A stretch of 64,000 bases of DNA. It comes from Planctomycetota bacterium. GTDB taxonomy: Bacteria > Planctomycetota > Uabimicrobiia > Uabimicrobiales > Uabimicrobiaceae. Under the pieces are notes generated by a model. It searched no databases. It was not told the DNA's origin and saw only the letters and a list, made by a program, of their open reading frames with translations. Location of the stretch: contig JAJDCR010000114.1 in NCBI GenBank assembly GCA_029260735.1, positions 1 through 64,000 of the forward strand, read 5' to 3'. The translations under genes and the position numbers were made by a program. Below are positions 18,025 to 26,970 of this stretch, piece after piece; position 1 is the stretch's first letter, and the number at the start of each line of letters is the position of its first letter.

Positions 18025-18402
18025 TCACTTAGTTTTTTGAAGAACCTGATAGATTATTTCTAATAATTGGGTAGGGTCAAACGGTTTTTCTAACCAACCA
18101 ACAACCAAAGGTTCATCATTTAACTCTTTTAAGATAGCTGAATCCAAATAAGCAGAAACAACAACAACCTTCTGAACTTTCTGAACAAAATCTAAGGAAC
18201 GAATAGCAGTTAGTCCATCCCACTCTGGCATCTTCATATCCATAAGAATGAGCTCATAGCTATTTTCGACAGCTAGACCAAAGGCTTCTTTACCTGTTTT
18301 AGCTAGGTCGAAAGATATTCCTTCCATTTTTAGAATTTCTGACATCAGAACTTGCAAGCCAGGGTCATCATCAACAACAAGAACTCTTTTCTTTTTTTCC
18401 AT
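18025..18402 (-). CDS. single-domain response regulator
   Basis: This is a CheY-like receiver of 125 residues with no output domain. The acidic pocket DDDP lies at about 10-13, the phospho-acceptor Asp is in LILMDMKMPEWDG, and the conserved Lys is in LEKPFDP. The start is taken at ATG 18402 (MEKKKRVLVVDDD). The longer frame to 18492 would add a Lys/Phe-rich tail and overlap yraN by 23 bases. There is no sensor kinase nearby. It follows yraN on the same strand, and its partner is unknown. Confidence 0.9.
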   Translation of the reverse strand: MEKKKRVLVVDDDPGLQVLMSEILKMEGISFDLAKTGKEAFGLAVENSYELILMDMKMPEWDGLTAIRSLDFVQKVQKVVVVSAYLDSAILKELNDEPLVVGWLEKPFDPTQLLEIIYQVLQKTK

Positions 18403-18469
18403 GCTAAACTTCTTTATTTTTCTGTAAAGCTCTAAGAACTTATAGTAAAAATTCTTAGGGAAACTTCTC

Positions 18470-18826
18470 TTAGAAATCAAAAAACTCTTCACAAAAATGA
18501 GAAATCTTTTTTTCTGGCATTAAAATAGCAATAACTTCAAAGTGTATAGCTTTAGGCTTCATTTTACTTTTGTATAAAAAAAACTCTAAAGCTTTTTGAA
18601 TACGCTTTTTTTTTTGCTTGCTGACTTGACACTGAGGAGGAAAATCTTTTCTCCATCCACTTTTCACTTCAATGACAGCAAGAGCCTCTTGATTTGAAGC
18701 AAGAAAATCTATTTCTCCTAGTTTTGTTCGGTAGTTAGAAAAAAGAATACGGTAACCTTTTTTCTCTAAATAGCTTCGAGCTATTTTTTCTCCCTCACAT
18801 CCTTTTTGGTAATTTGATTTTTTCAT
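18470..18826 (-). CDS. yraN: YraN / UPF0102 family nuclease-fold protein
   Basis: This small (118 residue) Holliday-junction-resolvase-like protein has unknown cellular role. It shows the family pattern GEKIARSYLEKKGYRIL, then GEIDFLA and VIEVKSG, which form the PD-(D/E)XK-like site (Glu, Asp, Glu-x-Lys). Its position near trmD and rplS is common in many bacteria. The rnhB gene often found between rplS and yraN is absent here. Confidence 0.92.
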   Translation of the reverse strand: MKKSNYQKGCEGEKIARSYLEKKGYRILFSNYRTKLGEIDFLASNQEALAVIEVKSGWRKDFPPQCQVSKQKKKRIQKALEFFLYKSKMKPKAIHFEVIAILMPEKKISHFCEEFFDF

Positions 18827-18965
18827 AAGCAGTTTTTAATTTGTCAGTGCCATTGGGAAATTTCCCAAAAACACAATCACAAACTTAATCTCTACAAAAA
18901 TGTTCATTTCATCAATCAATAAAGAGCAAAAAGAATATTTATTCTCTAAGAGAAATTAAAACAAA

Positions 18966-19349
18966 CTAAGATTTCTTAGCTGCTCTTTTCTTTTCTTTAT
19001 CTTTTGACCAAATTTTTTCTTTAACTCTAACAGCTTTACCAACGCGATCACGTAAGTAGTACAGTTTAGCTCGGCGAACTAAACCACGACGTTTAACTGC
19101 AATTTGGTCAATTTTGGGAGAATGTAAAGGGAATACTCTTTCCACTCCCTCTCCTTGAACAATACGTCGAACTGTAAACATTAGGTTAAGACCAGAACCT
19201 TTTGTTGCGATGACTGTTCCACTGAAAGTTTGTTTTCTTTCTTTCTCCCCTTCAGTGATACGAACAACAACATCAACAGTATCACCTATACAAAAATTCA
19301 TTTCTCGTTCGGTCAAAAATTCTTTTGAGTAACCGTCTAATACATGCAT
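18966..19349 (-). CDS. rplS: 50S ribosomal protein L19
   Basis: L19 sits at the 30S-50S interface. The 127-residue protein shows the conserved GDTVDVVVRITEGEKERKQTFSGTVIA, VERVFPLHSPKID and RRAKLYYLRDRVGKAVRVKEK blocks. It lies after trmD with a 142-base gap. AGGAAGT stands before its ATG. The usual upstream partners rpsP and rimM are not in the window. Confidence 0.97.
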   Translation of the reverse strand: MHVLDGYSKEFLTEREMNFCIGDTVDVVVRITEGEKERKQTFSGTVIATKGSGLNLMFTVRRIVQGEGVERVFPLHSPKIDQIAVKRRGLVRRAKLYYLRDRVGKAVRVKEKIWSKDKEKKRAAKKS

Positions 19350-19491
19350 GCTTCTACTTCCTACAGAATTTCCGTTTCATTTTCTTATATTTTGCACTGT
19401 AATAATCTATATCTATTCAGGATACGCATTAAAGTTCTCTATGAGTCCATTTTAAATAGATAAAAAAATGGCTTTATTAAAAACTATTTTT

Positions 19492-20178
19492 CTATACTAA
19501 CTTATCTATCAAATCTGGTCTTCGTTCTTTAGTACGATGTAAAGACTCTTGCTTTTGCCATTCCTCAATTTTCTTATGGTTTCCTGAGCGTAAAACATCA
19601 GGAACCTCCATCGATCTCCAAATGGGAGGTCTTGTGTATTGAGGATACTCCAAAGTTCCTTCATTAAAAGACTCATCTACGGTCGAGTTTTCGCCTCCAA
19701 GAACCCCTGGAATTAAACGAATTACGGCATCTAAAATTACCATAGAAGGAATCTCTCCTCCGGTTAACACATAGTCTCCTATTGAGATTTCTCGAGGACA
19801 CAACCCTAATCGAATTCTTTCATCAAATCCTTCATAATGACCACAGATCATAATAAGGTGAGCTTGTTCTTTTAACTCAAGAGCGGTTTTTTGAGTAAAA
19901 GTTTCTCCTTGAGGAGATAAAAGTATGAGTTGCGGAGTAATTTCAGGAGGAGACCAAATTGATTCCACAGCCCGAAAAACAGGTTCCGGCTTCAAAAGCA
20001 TACCATCACCCCCTCCGTAGGGGCAATCATCTGTTGTACGATGTTTATCGTACGTAAAATTTCGGATGTTTGAAACTCGAATATCCACTAGATTCTTTTG
20101 CTGGGCAATTTTTAGAATACTTGTGTTTAACAGGTTGTGAAAGATGGAGGGAAAAAGAGTCAAAATATCTATGCGCAT
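19492..20178 (-). CDS. trmD: tRNA (guanine-N1)-methyltransferase
   Basis: TrmD methylates G37 of tRNAs that read CNN codons, using S-adenosylmethionine bound in a trefoil knot. The family motifs DDCPYGGGDGMLLKPEP, LLSPQGETFTQ, ICGHYEGFDERI, SIGDYVLTGGE and the C-terminal YTRPPIWR are present. The start is set at ATG 20178 (228 residues, MRIDILTLFPS) because a strong promoter at 20226-20199 lies only about 20 bases upstream and AGGA precedes this ATG. The longer frame to 20238 would begin upstream of that promoter. Confidence 0.96.
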   Translation of the reverse strand: MRIDILTLFPSIFHNLLNTSILKIAQQKNLVDIRVSNIRNFTYDKHRTTDDCPYGGGDGMLLKPEPVFRAVESIWSPPEITPQLILLSPQGETFTQKTALELKEQAHLIMICGHYEGFDERIRLGLCPREISIGDYVLTGGEIPSMVILDAVIRLIPGVLGGENSTVDESFNEGTLEYPQYTRPPIWRSMEVPDVLRSGNHKKIEEWQKQESLHRTKERRPDLIDKLV

Positions 20179-20198
20179 TTTGGTCCTGAAACTAAAAT

Positions 20199-20226
20199 AG
20201 TATAGAGAGAATTTTTTTTTTGTCAA
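20199..20226 (-). promoter_or_regulatory. sigma70-like promoter for trmD-rplS
   Basis: On the minus strand there is TTGACA (20226-20221), a 16-base spacer containing nine A, and TATACT (20204-20199). The -35 box is perfect and the -10 box matches five of six. The expected transcript start is about 14 bases before the trmD ATG at 20178. Confidence 0.7.
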
Positions 20227-20253
20227 GTCAAAATTCAATCAAGTCAAAATTCA
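20223..20253 (-). repeat. 15-bp direct repeat abutting the trmD -35 box
   Basis: The sequence tcaagtcaaaattca occurs at 20223-20237 and 20239-20253 with period 16. On the minus strand this places TTGACT elements upstream of the true TTGACA. It may be an operator, an UP-like element or a chance duplication. Confidence 0.6.
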
Positions 20254-20427
20254 GTCTTAAAAATAAAGAGAGAGCAGAAATTCAAATTCAACTATCTAAA
20301 AATAGAATACCCTCTTGCCCAAAATAAATCAAGCAAAAAAGTACGGTTTTTATACGGAATACAAAAAATACACTTTAATCTCTTTCAAGAAAAAGACTTA
20401 GCGATTTTTAATTATTTTTTTCCATAA

Positions 20428-20455
20428 AAAAAGCCTCTATTGCTAGAGGCTTTTT
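20428..20455. terminator. intrinsic terminator after the DUF3754 gene
   Basis: A 12-bp perfect stem (20428-20439 with 20444-20455) with loop ttgc has a GC core (gcctcta) and A/T runs on both sides. It stands 24 bases past the stop of the minus-strand gene at 20479. Confidence 0.88.
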
Positions 20456-20478
20456 GTTCCAAAAGAAATTATTAGCTA

Positions 20479-21834
20479 TTAGTTGTAATCAAATATGTTA
20501 TCCCAAACATAGTCAATTACAGTTTTAGAGTCATCAATAGAAAGAATATGACAAACACCTTTTTCGTTTTTGGTTAACAAATTAACCTCAACTTCTTGTC
20601 CGTCTCTTTCCACTATCCCTTTCAGCTTCTGCATCTTACCTAAAGCCTTCTCTACATTAAAATCTATTTCTGTATTGAATTTTTCCTCCAACCAGCTTTC
20701 GATTTTATCATCTAAGGCTTCTTCGGTCAAATCGCCTGAAGTTAAAAGATGATAGTAAGCCAAAATGACTTCTTTATTTTCTTCTTCTTCAGCTGCATCG
20801 ATGAGCATATTAAAAACTCCGCTATTGGAGTCTAGATTTTTGAAGAACAAAGTATCTGTGACGTCTTTCAAGAAAGCTATACGTTTGTTTTTATATTTAA
20901 CATATTGCTTAAAGCCAAAACCACCCAAAACAGCCATAGCTGATAGGGAAGCAACTAGTATGGGCATCACATGCTTGGCTTTTTCTTGATCCATACCAAA
21001 CCACTTAGCTGTGTCTTCTGCTCCAAAGGCAACCAGAAAAATAACCCCAACAATCAATAGCAAAGAAGGAAGTACTTTCAAAAGAACTGGGATAGCCCCT
21101 GCAACAGCAGGGCCAATTAGCAGAAGACGATCTTTCATGTTCATACTAATTTCAACGTTCGGAAAAAGAACTTCCAAGTCTGCTTTAGGGATATTTTTAT
21201 ACAAGTAGACGTAAGTTTTTCCAGGAGTGAAATTCGCTTCTTTGAGCTTTTTTCGTCCTTTTTTTGTTTTTTCGAAATAATCTTCTTCTTTGAATTTCAA
21301 GAGTAAAACTACTCGGTTAAAAACATCGATTTGGATTTCTTCTTTCATGCTAAAAGGCTTTTCCTTAAGAGCACGAATAAGACCTTTTTTCACCTGGACA
21401 GACTCTTGGCCATCTCCACGATGGTAGCAAACCCAAGTTTCAAAGTCGTCAAAATCAATATCCATATTCAAAGTAATTAAAGACTCTTCATCCATCGCTT
21501 TAGCTAAAGCCTCTTCAGAAAGTTTGGTATAGTTTGCTTTCTCTAATACCTGGCCTAAAGTCTCAACTAAATTATGCTCTTTATTTTTCAATTCCTCTGC
21601 TGTAGGATCAACTCTAGGTTTGGTATCCGCATCAGGATCAAAAGGAGCAAAGTTATCTTTGAGTTTTTCTAACAGCCCGTGGAATTCAAAATGATAGTAG
21701 GATGACAGAATCTCACAAAATTCGCGAAATTTTTGACTATCCCCTTCTGAAAGTTTACCATCTTCAATACAAAGCTCAATAATATCGGATTTCCGGTAAG
21801 GAATAAAGGCTTCCCGATCTTCATATGTGGCCAT
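20479..21834 (-). CDS. DUF3754 (TMEM143-like) membrane protein
   Basis: This 451-residue protein of the DUF3754/TMEM143 family has unknown role. An N-terminal soluble region carries the FNRVVLLLKFKEEDYF and VYLYKNIPKADLEVLFPNVEISMNMKDRLLL blocks typical of the family. Two membrane segments follow at about 245-270 and 290-312. The C-terminal part (FLKDVTDTLFFKNLDSNSGVFNMLIDAAEEEENKEVILAYYHLL) is the best conserved block. GAGGAGG five bases before the ATG gives a very strong start. It is transcribed after the prepilin-like gene upstream, with a 98-base gap, and ends at a clear terminator. Confidence 0.85.
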   Translation of the reverse strand: MATYEDREAFIPYRKSDIIELCIEDGKLSEGDSQKFREFCEILSSYYHFEFHGLLEKLKDNFAPFDPDADTKPRVDPTAEELKNKEHNLVETLGQVLEKANYTKLSEEALAKAMDEESLITLNMDIDFDDFETWVCYHRGDGQESVQVKKGLIRALKEKPFSMKEEIQIDVFNRVVLLLKFKEEDYFEKTKKGRKKLKEANFTPGKTYVYLYKNIPKADLEVLFPNVEISMNMKDRLLLIGPAVAGAIPVLLKVLPSLLLIVGVIFLVAFGAEDTAKWFGMDQEKAKHVMPILVASLSAMAVLGGFGFKQYVKYKNKRIAFLKDVTDTLFFKNLDSNSGVFNMLIDAAEEEENKEVILAYYHLLTSGDLTEEALDDKIESWLEEKFNTEIDFNVEKALGKMQKLKGIVERDGQEVEVNLLTKNEKGVCHILSIDDSKTVIDYVWDNIFDYN

Positions 21835-21932
21835 ATTGCCTCCTCACAATGAATCATAAAAGGAAAAAATACATGGCAAAAAGTTTACCGCCGTATAATA
21901 CCTTTAAAATCATTTCCAATCAACTTTAAATT

Positions 21933-22619
21933 TTACTTTCCATAAGGTTCCCAAACATAGCCTCCCGAATATTCCCAACCATTATCTTCAGACGAAAGTC
22001 CTAAGTCCCAAGCATTCACCGCAACACAAGATCCATCTACAAAAAGTAAGTTAGCCCCTTGGTTATGACGATTAGAGACATCTTTATAAGGAGATTTTTT
22101 CCGTGTCCCGGTGTAGCGATCAAAAGGCTCATCTGTTCGTCCATCTAACAATAAAACAGTGCGAGAAAGTTGGGAAATTCTCTGTAAGCGAGGCCAATAA
22201 AAATTTCCTTTTTTCAAATCATCTAAAGTTTCTGGTAAGCGATCCTTCGGACAAAGTCCTCCATTCATCTTAATGCTATGCCTATCAGCCGTATCTCCTA
22301 AAGAGTTATAACCGTCCCAAGCCGGACATTGCTTAATAGTATTCAGACGTGATTCTCCCAGAAATAAATCTAAACGATCAAACCAACAATTATTTTGTCC
22401 CTCATCACTATCTCGGTCAGTGTGAGGTAAACGTCCTAAGTTATCTATACGATACAAGTAAAAAGCCATCCCTAGTTGACGCATGTTCGATCGACAAGAG
22501 AGGGAAAGCGCTTTCCCCCAAACTCTCTCTCCAAGCTGAATGAAAGAAAGCAAAAACAAATTCAATAAAACCAAGACAACCAATAACTCTATCAAAGAAA
22601 AAGCCTTCTTATTTGACAT
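21933..22619 (-). CDS. prepilin-like protein with H-X9-DG motif
   Basis: This type IV pilin/pseudopilin-like protein (228 residues) has the cleavage/methylation motif KKAFSLIELLVVL at 4-16, giving a mature N-terminus of FSLIE and one membrane helix. Near the C-terminus RHNQGANLLFVDGS contains His, nine residues, then Asp-Gly: the H-X9-DG motif of prepilin proteins abundant in planctomycetes and lentisphaeres. It has six cysteines. It is encoded alone, away from any secretion or pilus genes, as is usual for this class. AAGGAG precedes the ATG. Confidence 0.88.
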   Translation of the reverse strand: MSNKKAFSLIELLVVLVLLNLFLLSFIQLGERVWGKALSLSCRSNMRQLGMAFYLYRIDNLGRLPHTDRDSDEGQNNCWFDRLDLFLGESRLNTIKQCPAWDGYNSLGDTADRHSIKMNGGLCPKDRLPETLDDLKKGNFYWPRLQRISQLSRTVLLLDGRTDEPFDRYTGTRKKSPYKDVSNRHNQGANLLFVDGSCVAVNAWDLGLSSEDNGWEYSGGYVWEPYGK

Positions 22620-22848
22620 AATGACTCCTTGTTTATTAGATACTAATGAAACATATCACAAAACTAAATTTTACCAGAGCCACAGACAAAATAGATTACC
22701 GAGCTTTACTAGAGCGAGATTTATAAAATTTTGCCCCGTCCACTTTTGAATAAAACGTTGCCTTTTCTGTAGATCTCTGATAAAATAATCATTGTCTAAA
22801 TACTTCCCATATTTCCATTCACTCCCTAAAAACTTTCCCGAGGAAAAT

Positions 22849-23451
22849 ATGAAGATTACTTTATCTTTCGTTTGTTTTTCACTACTCTTAATAGGCTGTC
22901 AAAGTGAGCAATACTTAAACACAAGGCCCTTCACTATCTCATATGATGATGCTTGGGGAACAACTTATAAAGTGCTTAGTCGACGCTATTATATAATAAA
23001 AGCCTCAAAAGAAGATGGAACGATGGAGACTGAGTGGGATAATGAGATGAGTGTTCACTACATGGATAGCTACCGCTATAAGGTCCATATTAAAGTGGAA
23101 GAATACGAAAGAAAAAAACACAAAAACAGAAAAAAAAACCCAGAAGAAATGTTTGAAGAAGAATACCAAGAGGAAATACCTGAGCTACCAGAACCGGGAG
23201 AAGAGCAAAAAGAAAAAGAAACTCAATATGTAGTTCGTGTAAATGTCGAATCTCAGCAAAATAGGAATATGGATGAACCAAGTAATCCTAAAGCAGGGGT
23301 TTGGATTCCTGTAGGTAGAAACTCAGGAGAAGAAACTCTCTTAGTTAGTTTCCTCAATGCTAGGCTATCTCTGAAAGAAAATACTTTCGAAAAAGAAGAA
23401 TTAAAGACACAACAAGAGTTTGAGCGATATGATACAGGAGAACTTCCCTAA
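22849..23451 (+). CDS. putative lipoprotein of unknown function
   Basis: The 200-residue protein has a signal peptide ending in the lipobox LIGC (Cys17). The start is ATG 22849 with AGGA five bases upstream. A TTG frame start at 22792 adds a non-signal segment and is not favoured. After the signal it has a small mixed domain (about 25-85) and then a strongly charged Lys/Glu-rich stretch (about 85-145, the KKHKNRKKNPEE region). A final conserved-looking segment ends in LNARLSLKENT. I do not recognise the family. It is followed 94 bases later by a DUF481 outer-membrane protein on the same strand. Confidence 0.7.
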   Translation: MKITLSFVCFSLLLIGCQSEQYLNTRPFTISYDDAWGTTYKVLSRRYYIIKASKEDGTMETEWDNEMSVHYMDSYRYKVHIKVEEYERKKHKNRKKNPEEMFEEEYQEEIPELPEPGEEQKEKETQYVVRVNVESQQNRNMDEPSNPKAGVWIPVGRNSGEETLLVSFLNARLSLKENTFEKEELKTQQEFERYDTGELP

Positions 23452-23545
23452 AAGACAACCACATGCTAATCCGAATAAACACGAGAGCTGCCGAAAGCCC
23501 TTCTATAGCAAGAAAACAACTAGCAAATTAAGGAGATTGCGCACT

Positions 23546-24661
23546 ATGAAAAAAGTAACTTGCTTATTTTTATTTTTCCTACTAACAACATATTCTTCCC
23601 TTGCCGCCCAAGATAATGAAACTATCCTCTTAAAAAACGGAGACCGTTTAACCGGTGACATTGTAAAACAAGAAGAGAACCATCTTATCTTTTCGACAAA
23701 GTACATGGGCGAAGTAAAAATCCTCTGGGACGAAATTCTTGGAGTTGAAAGTAAGCGCAAGCTTTACCTAAAACTTCAAGATGGTAACTCTGTTTCCGCC
23801 GAAGGAATAAAACTCAACGAAAACGACCAATGGGTTATGAACTCTCCTGTACTAGGTCAAGTCCAAGTAAACAAAGACCAAGTGTTAGTGATTGCCACCA
23901 ATGAAGATGATGCCCGCCCTCAGTACACAGAAATAAAAGCCGAGCTAGCCGCCAAGAAAGAAGAACTAAGAAAAATAACGGATATAGGAGAGCTTTGGTC
24001 AGGAAATCTCAACGTTGCTTTTAGCGGAAACGAAGGAAACGAAAATTCTCTTTCTTTTTTAGGCTCTGCCGATATAAAAAGAACTGGTCCAACGGACACT
24101 TTCACTGCAGGTATGCGTTACAAAACCACTACTGCAAATGAAGAAACTACCGCAAATGAAGCCACAGGTTTTTTAAAAGAGCAAATAAACATGACAGAAC
24201 GATTCTATCTTTATGGAGAGCTTTCGGCCGAATGGAATGAAGAAAAGGACATAGAACTTAAATTTATTGCCGAGATAGGTATTGGTTATTTTTTATTAAA
24301 ACCTGGTGACTACCATATGTTTGAAGATGATAAAATTACTTTAATACATGAGTTTGCTGCCGCCTTCAGTTCAACGGATCTTGACGATGGAGATGACACC
24401 CAATCTTTAGGTTTTACGACAGGAATTCTCTATGCTCAAGTCTTTTCCAATAAATGGAAACTTACGCTTGAAGGAAAATATTTCCAAGGTCTCAATGAAA
24501 CAGACGATTATCAGCTAACTGGAGAAATAACTTTAGCCATACCATTGAGTGAAAGCTTATCTTTTACTAGCAGTGTTCGCGACCGCTACATTAATCTAGT
24601 AGAGGGTGATAATAAAAGAAATGATGTAGACTGGGCTCTTGGCCTAAGGTATTCATTCTAG
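23546..24661 (+). CDS. DUF481 outer-membrane beta-barrel protein
   Basis: The 371-residue protein has a signal peptide (about 1-21, ending SSLAAQ). An N-terminal domain at about 24-110 carries LLKNGDRLTGDIVKQEENHLIF, an SH3-like or 'NGDRLTG' fold often found before DUF481. The rest is a beta-barrel of alternating aromatic/hydrophobic strands that ends in Phe (LGLRYSF), as outer-membrane proteins do. ATG 23546 has AGGAG ten bases upstream. The role of DUF481 proteins is poorly known. It supports a diderm envelope. Confidence 0.85.
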   Translation: MKKVTCLFLFFLLTTYSSLAAQDNETILLKNGDRLTGDIVKQEENHLIFSTKYMGEVKILWDEILGVESKRKLYLKLQDGNSVSAEGIKLNENDQWVMNSPVLGQVQVNKDQVLVIATNEDDARPQYTEIKAELAAKKEELRKITDIGELWSGNLNVAFSGNEGNENSLSFLGSADIKRTGPTDTFTAGMRYKTTTANEETTANEATGFLKEQINMTERFYLYGELSAEWNEEKDIELKFIAEIGIGYFLLKPGDYHMFEDDKITLIHEFAAAFSSTDLDDGDDTQSLGFTTGILYAQVFSNKWKLTLEGKYFQGLNETDDYQLTGEITLAIPLSESLSFTSSVRDRYINLVEGDNKRNDVDWALGLRYSF

Positions 24662-24680
24662 AAAAATTAGGAGAAAGTAC

Positions 24681-25814
24681 ATGCCTGAATATCAAGTTGT
24701 CTTAACAGCCAAAAAAACGGGATGTTGTCCCCTTTACAAACCAGGAGATAAAGTTGTTGTCAATTTACCTGAGGTAGATTTAACTGCATCAGATAAGGTT
24801 TGTGCTTTTCTTCTGGCCGGACTTTTACAAAAATGCTTAGGCTACTCTCCTAATATGCTTTGCGAAAAACAAGAATCTTTCATTAGCAAAGACGAATTCA
24901 TGGCAGAGTTTCACTTAGAAGAAGGAACGATTTCCTGTCCCCGAGTTTCCACAGATGTTTCCTTTGATCTAAGCATCGAAGAAAAAAGAGACGAGTCCAT
25001 CGTTGCTCAACAACAACTCTCTGGTCACGAAGGAAAGCAGCAAGTTATCTCTCAACTACAGAAAATTCCTGTCTTAGCTGTCGTTTCAGCAGATCAACTT
25101 TATGATGTTCTTTCTCAAATTAGGCTAAAAAAATATCCCGCCTCTGCTGACATTATTCAAAAAGGGCAACCGGGACGAAATTTTTACATTGTCTACGACG
25201 GAGAAGTCGAGGTTTTTCAAACAGAAAAAGACGGTAAAGAAAGCATTATCAGCAATTTACAAAAAGGAGAATGTTTCGGAGAAATGTCTCTTCTAACTGG
25301 TGACCCCATTGCCAACACCATTAGAACAGCTACTGAATCCAGTATTCTCACGATGACAAGAGAAGCATTTCGAACTTTAATGGATAGCACTCCTGATATG
25401 CGTATGGTCATCAATCGCTTGATGGCAAGACGAATAAAACAAACGAATGAAAGAATGGGACTAGTTATTGGATCAGGTATGGTAGGCCAACTACAAGCCA
25501 TTGGCTTTCCCGATTTAGTCCAAACTTTATCGCTAACCGAATGTAACGGAATTCTCCATGTGCAAAGTAAACATGGAGATGGAGAAATGTTTTTCCTTCA
25601 AGGACAACCCATTGATATTGTCATAGGAGAAGAAAGCGGAGCAGAATGTTTCTATACTATGCTCAACTGGAAAGAAGGCAAATTTCGCTTTGAAGAAACA
25701 GAGTTTGACCGTCCTCAAAAAATTATGTATGGTATTACAGAGCTTCTCTTAGAAGGAATGAGACGTATCGACGAAGAAACTCGAAAATGGGAGTCCAAAG
25801 ATTTTAACTTTTAG
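24681..25814 (+). CDS. CRP-like cyclic-nucleotide domain protein with DUF4388
   Basis: The 377-residue protein has three parts. The first ~105 residues resemble the small TIGR04076-type family (KKTGCCPLYKPGDKVVV and further Cys residues). Residues about 125-250 are a cNMP-binding beta-roll (KGQPGRNFYIVYDGEVEVF, GECFGEMSLLTGDP). About 260-370 match DUF4388, which often links to gliding or signalling proteins. In the phosphate-binding cassette the usual Arg after DP is replaced by Ile-Ala-Asn, so binding of cAMP or cGMP is doubtful. There is no helix-turn-helix. It is 20 bases after the DUF481 gene. Confidence 0.85.
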   Translation: MPEYQVVLTAKKTGCCPLYKPGDKVVVNLPEVDLTASDKVCAFLLAGLLQKCLGYSPNMLCEKQESFISKDEFMAEFHLEEGTISCPRVSTDVSFDLSIEEKRDESIVAQQQLSGHEGKQQVISQLQKIPVLAVVSADQLYDVLSQIRLKKYPASADIIQKGQPGRNFYIVYDGEVEVFQTEKDGKESIISNLQKGECFGEMSLLTGDPIANTIRTATESSILTMTREAFRTLMDSTPDMRMVINRLMARRIKQTNERMGLVIGSGMVGQLQAIGFPDLVQTLSLTECNGILHVQSKHGDGEMFFLQGQPIDIVIGEESGAECFYTMLNWKEGKFRFEETEFDRPQKIMYGITELLLEGMRRIDEETRKWESKDFNF

Positions 25815-25826
25815 GGACACGCCCTA
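25812..25826. repeat. short palindromic motif tagggacacgcccta
   Basis: TAGGG-ACACG-CCCTA is a near-palindrome overlapping the stop codon of the CRP-like gene. A close variant occurs in inverted orientation at 46571-46587. Motifs of this kind accompany REP/IS200-like elements in several phyla; that link is inference. Confidence 0.45.
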
Positions 25827-25830
25827 GAAA

Positions 25831-26934
25831 ATGAAAATACTGATAATAATAGGAATTTGTGCTTTTAGCTCTTCTTGTTTTAGCCCTCCTCTTTCAGAGG
25901 AGGAGGAGATAATTCAAATATCTCAAGATTTAGAGAGTTTATCTCCAGAATCTAACTCAAAACAAGATTTTCTTAATTTGGAAGTTACTATAGAAAAAAT
26001 TTTCCAACTCAATCAAGCAAACAAAGTTTCCAAAAAACCTTGTTTTCAAGTAGATCTGTTGCGAAAGTCTCTATCTCTATACCAAATTATGTATTTTGCA
26101 AAGCCAAGTCAAAACCGCTGGAAAAAACTTCATAGCTACTACAAAAGAGAAAAAAATGTCCAGCAAAATTGTTCTCAAAGCCCAAAAGAGTTCTATGCCT
26201 TTTCAAAAGTAAAAAAAATACTTGACCAAGTTCAAGAAAAAAGTAAAAATGCTCACTCTCATCTAAAGCAAATAATTACATTTCTAGAAGTCCCAGCTAA
26301 TTGGAAAAATTTTGCTCAGCAAATATTAAAGTCATGGGAGGTAGGTGGTGTGATTAAAATCGACCAAAATCAAATCCTGCTACAAGTCATCCCGGATGAA
26401 AAGCAGAAAACCTATCGAATTTACTTTAATCAATTTCAAAACAATAACTTTAGCAACCTTCCTCAGCTAAAAAAAGCCTTTCTTTCTCGTCTTTATTTAC
26501 GTAAAGTAGGAACAGATAGAGACACAAATGTCCATACCGACATCGTACTAAAAATTGTCCAAGAAACCTTTTCGATCATTGAGCAAGTCCAAGACCCTAA
26601 GAATGAAATAGGGCGACGACAACTCCACAATGCCAAAAAACTTCTTCTACGATTAGGGTTAGAAAGGAAGCTTCTTCATGGAAGTTACTCTCTTGATTAT
26701 GAAACTTATCTCTATGACTCAGAAGTAGTCTTCTTTTTTCATACTCATCCTTTTCGTTCAGCACCTTATTTTTATCTAAAAAAGCCTTCTGGCCAAGATC
26801 GTGAAATAACATTTCGCACAGGCCCAGCTTTGGTCTTCGACATCCAAAAAGACTTTATCGATTTGTACTTGGTAGTTATGGGAGAAAGCCAAAAAGTAAA
26901 GCGCTTTCGACCGATAAAACTACCAAGAAAATAA
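25831..26934 (+). CDS. putative lipoprotein of unknown function
   Basis: The 367-residue protein has a short signal peptide with lipobox SSSC (Cys16). It has a mostly helical N-terminal region with two or three further Cys residues and a C-terminal part containing FFFHTHPFRSAPYFYLKKPSGQDRE. The HTHP motif recalls JAB/MPN-type metal sites (HxHP...S...D), and S and D follow at suitable spacing (PSGQD). This is suggestive only, since no upstream Glu can be assigned with confidence. It starts 16 bases after the CRP-like gene and is followed by the dehydrogenase E1 gene. Confidence 0.6.
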   Translation: MKILIIIGICAFSSSCFSPPLSEEEEIIQISQDLESLSPESNSKQDFLNLEVTIEKIFQLNQANKVSKKPCFQVDLLRKSLSLYQIMYFAKPSQNRWKKLHSYYKREKNVQQNCSQSPKEFYAFSKVKKILDQVQEKSKNAHSHLKQIITFLEVPANWKNFAQQILKSWEVGGVIKIDQNQILLQVIPDEKQKTYRIYFNQFQNNNFSNLPQLKKAFLSRLYLRKVGTDRDTNVHTDIVLKIVQETFSIIEQVQDPKNEIGRRQLHNAKKLLLRLGLERKLLHGSYSLDYETYLYDSEVVFFFHTHPFRSAPYFYLKKPSGQDREITFRTGPALVFDIQKDFIDLYLVVMGESQKVKRFRPIKLPRK

Positions 26935-26970
26935 TTTTGATTATCAAATATCTAAACAAGAGGTACAAAA

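Noticed and set aside
20179..20238. N-terminal extension of TrmD
   Set aside because: It begins upstream of the promoter at 20199-20226, and ATG 20178 matches the conserved MRIDILTLFP start.
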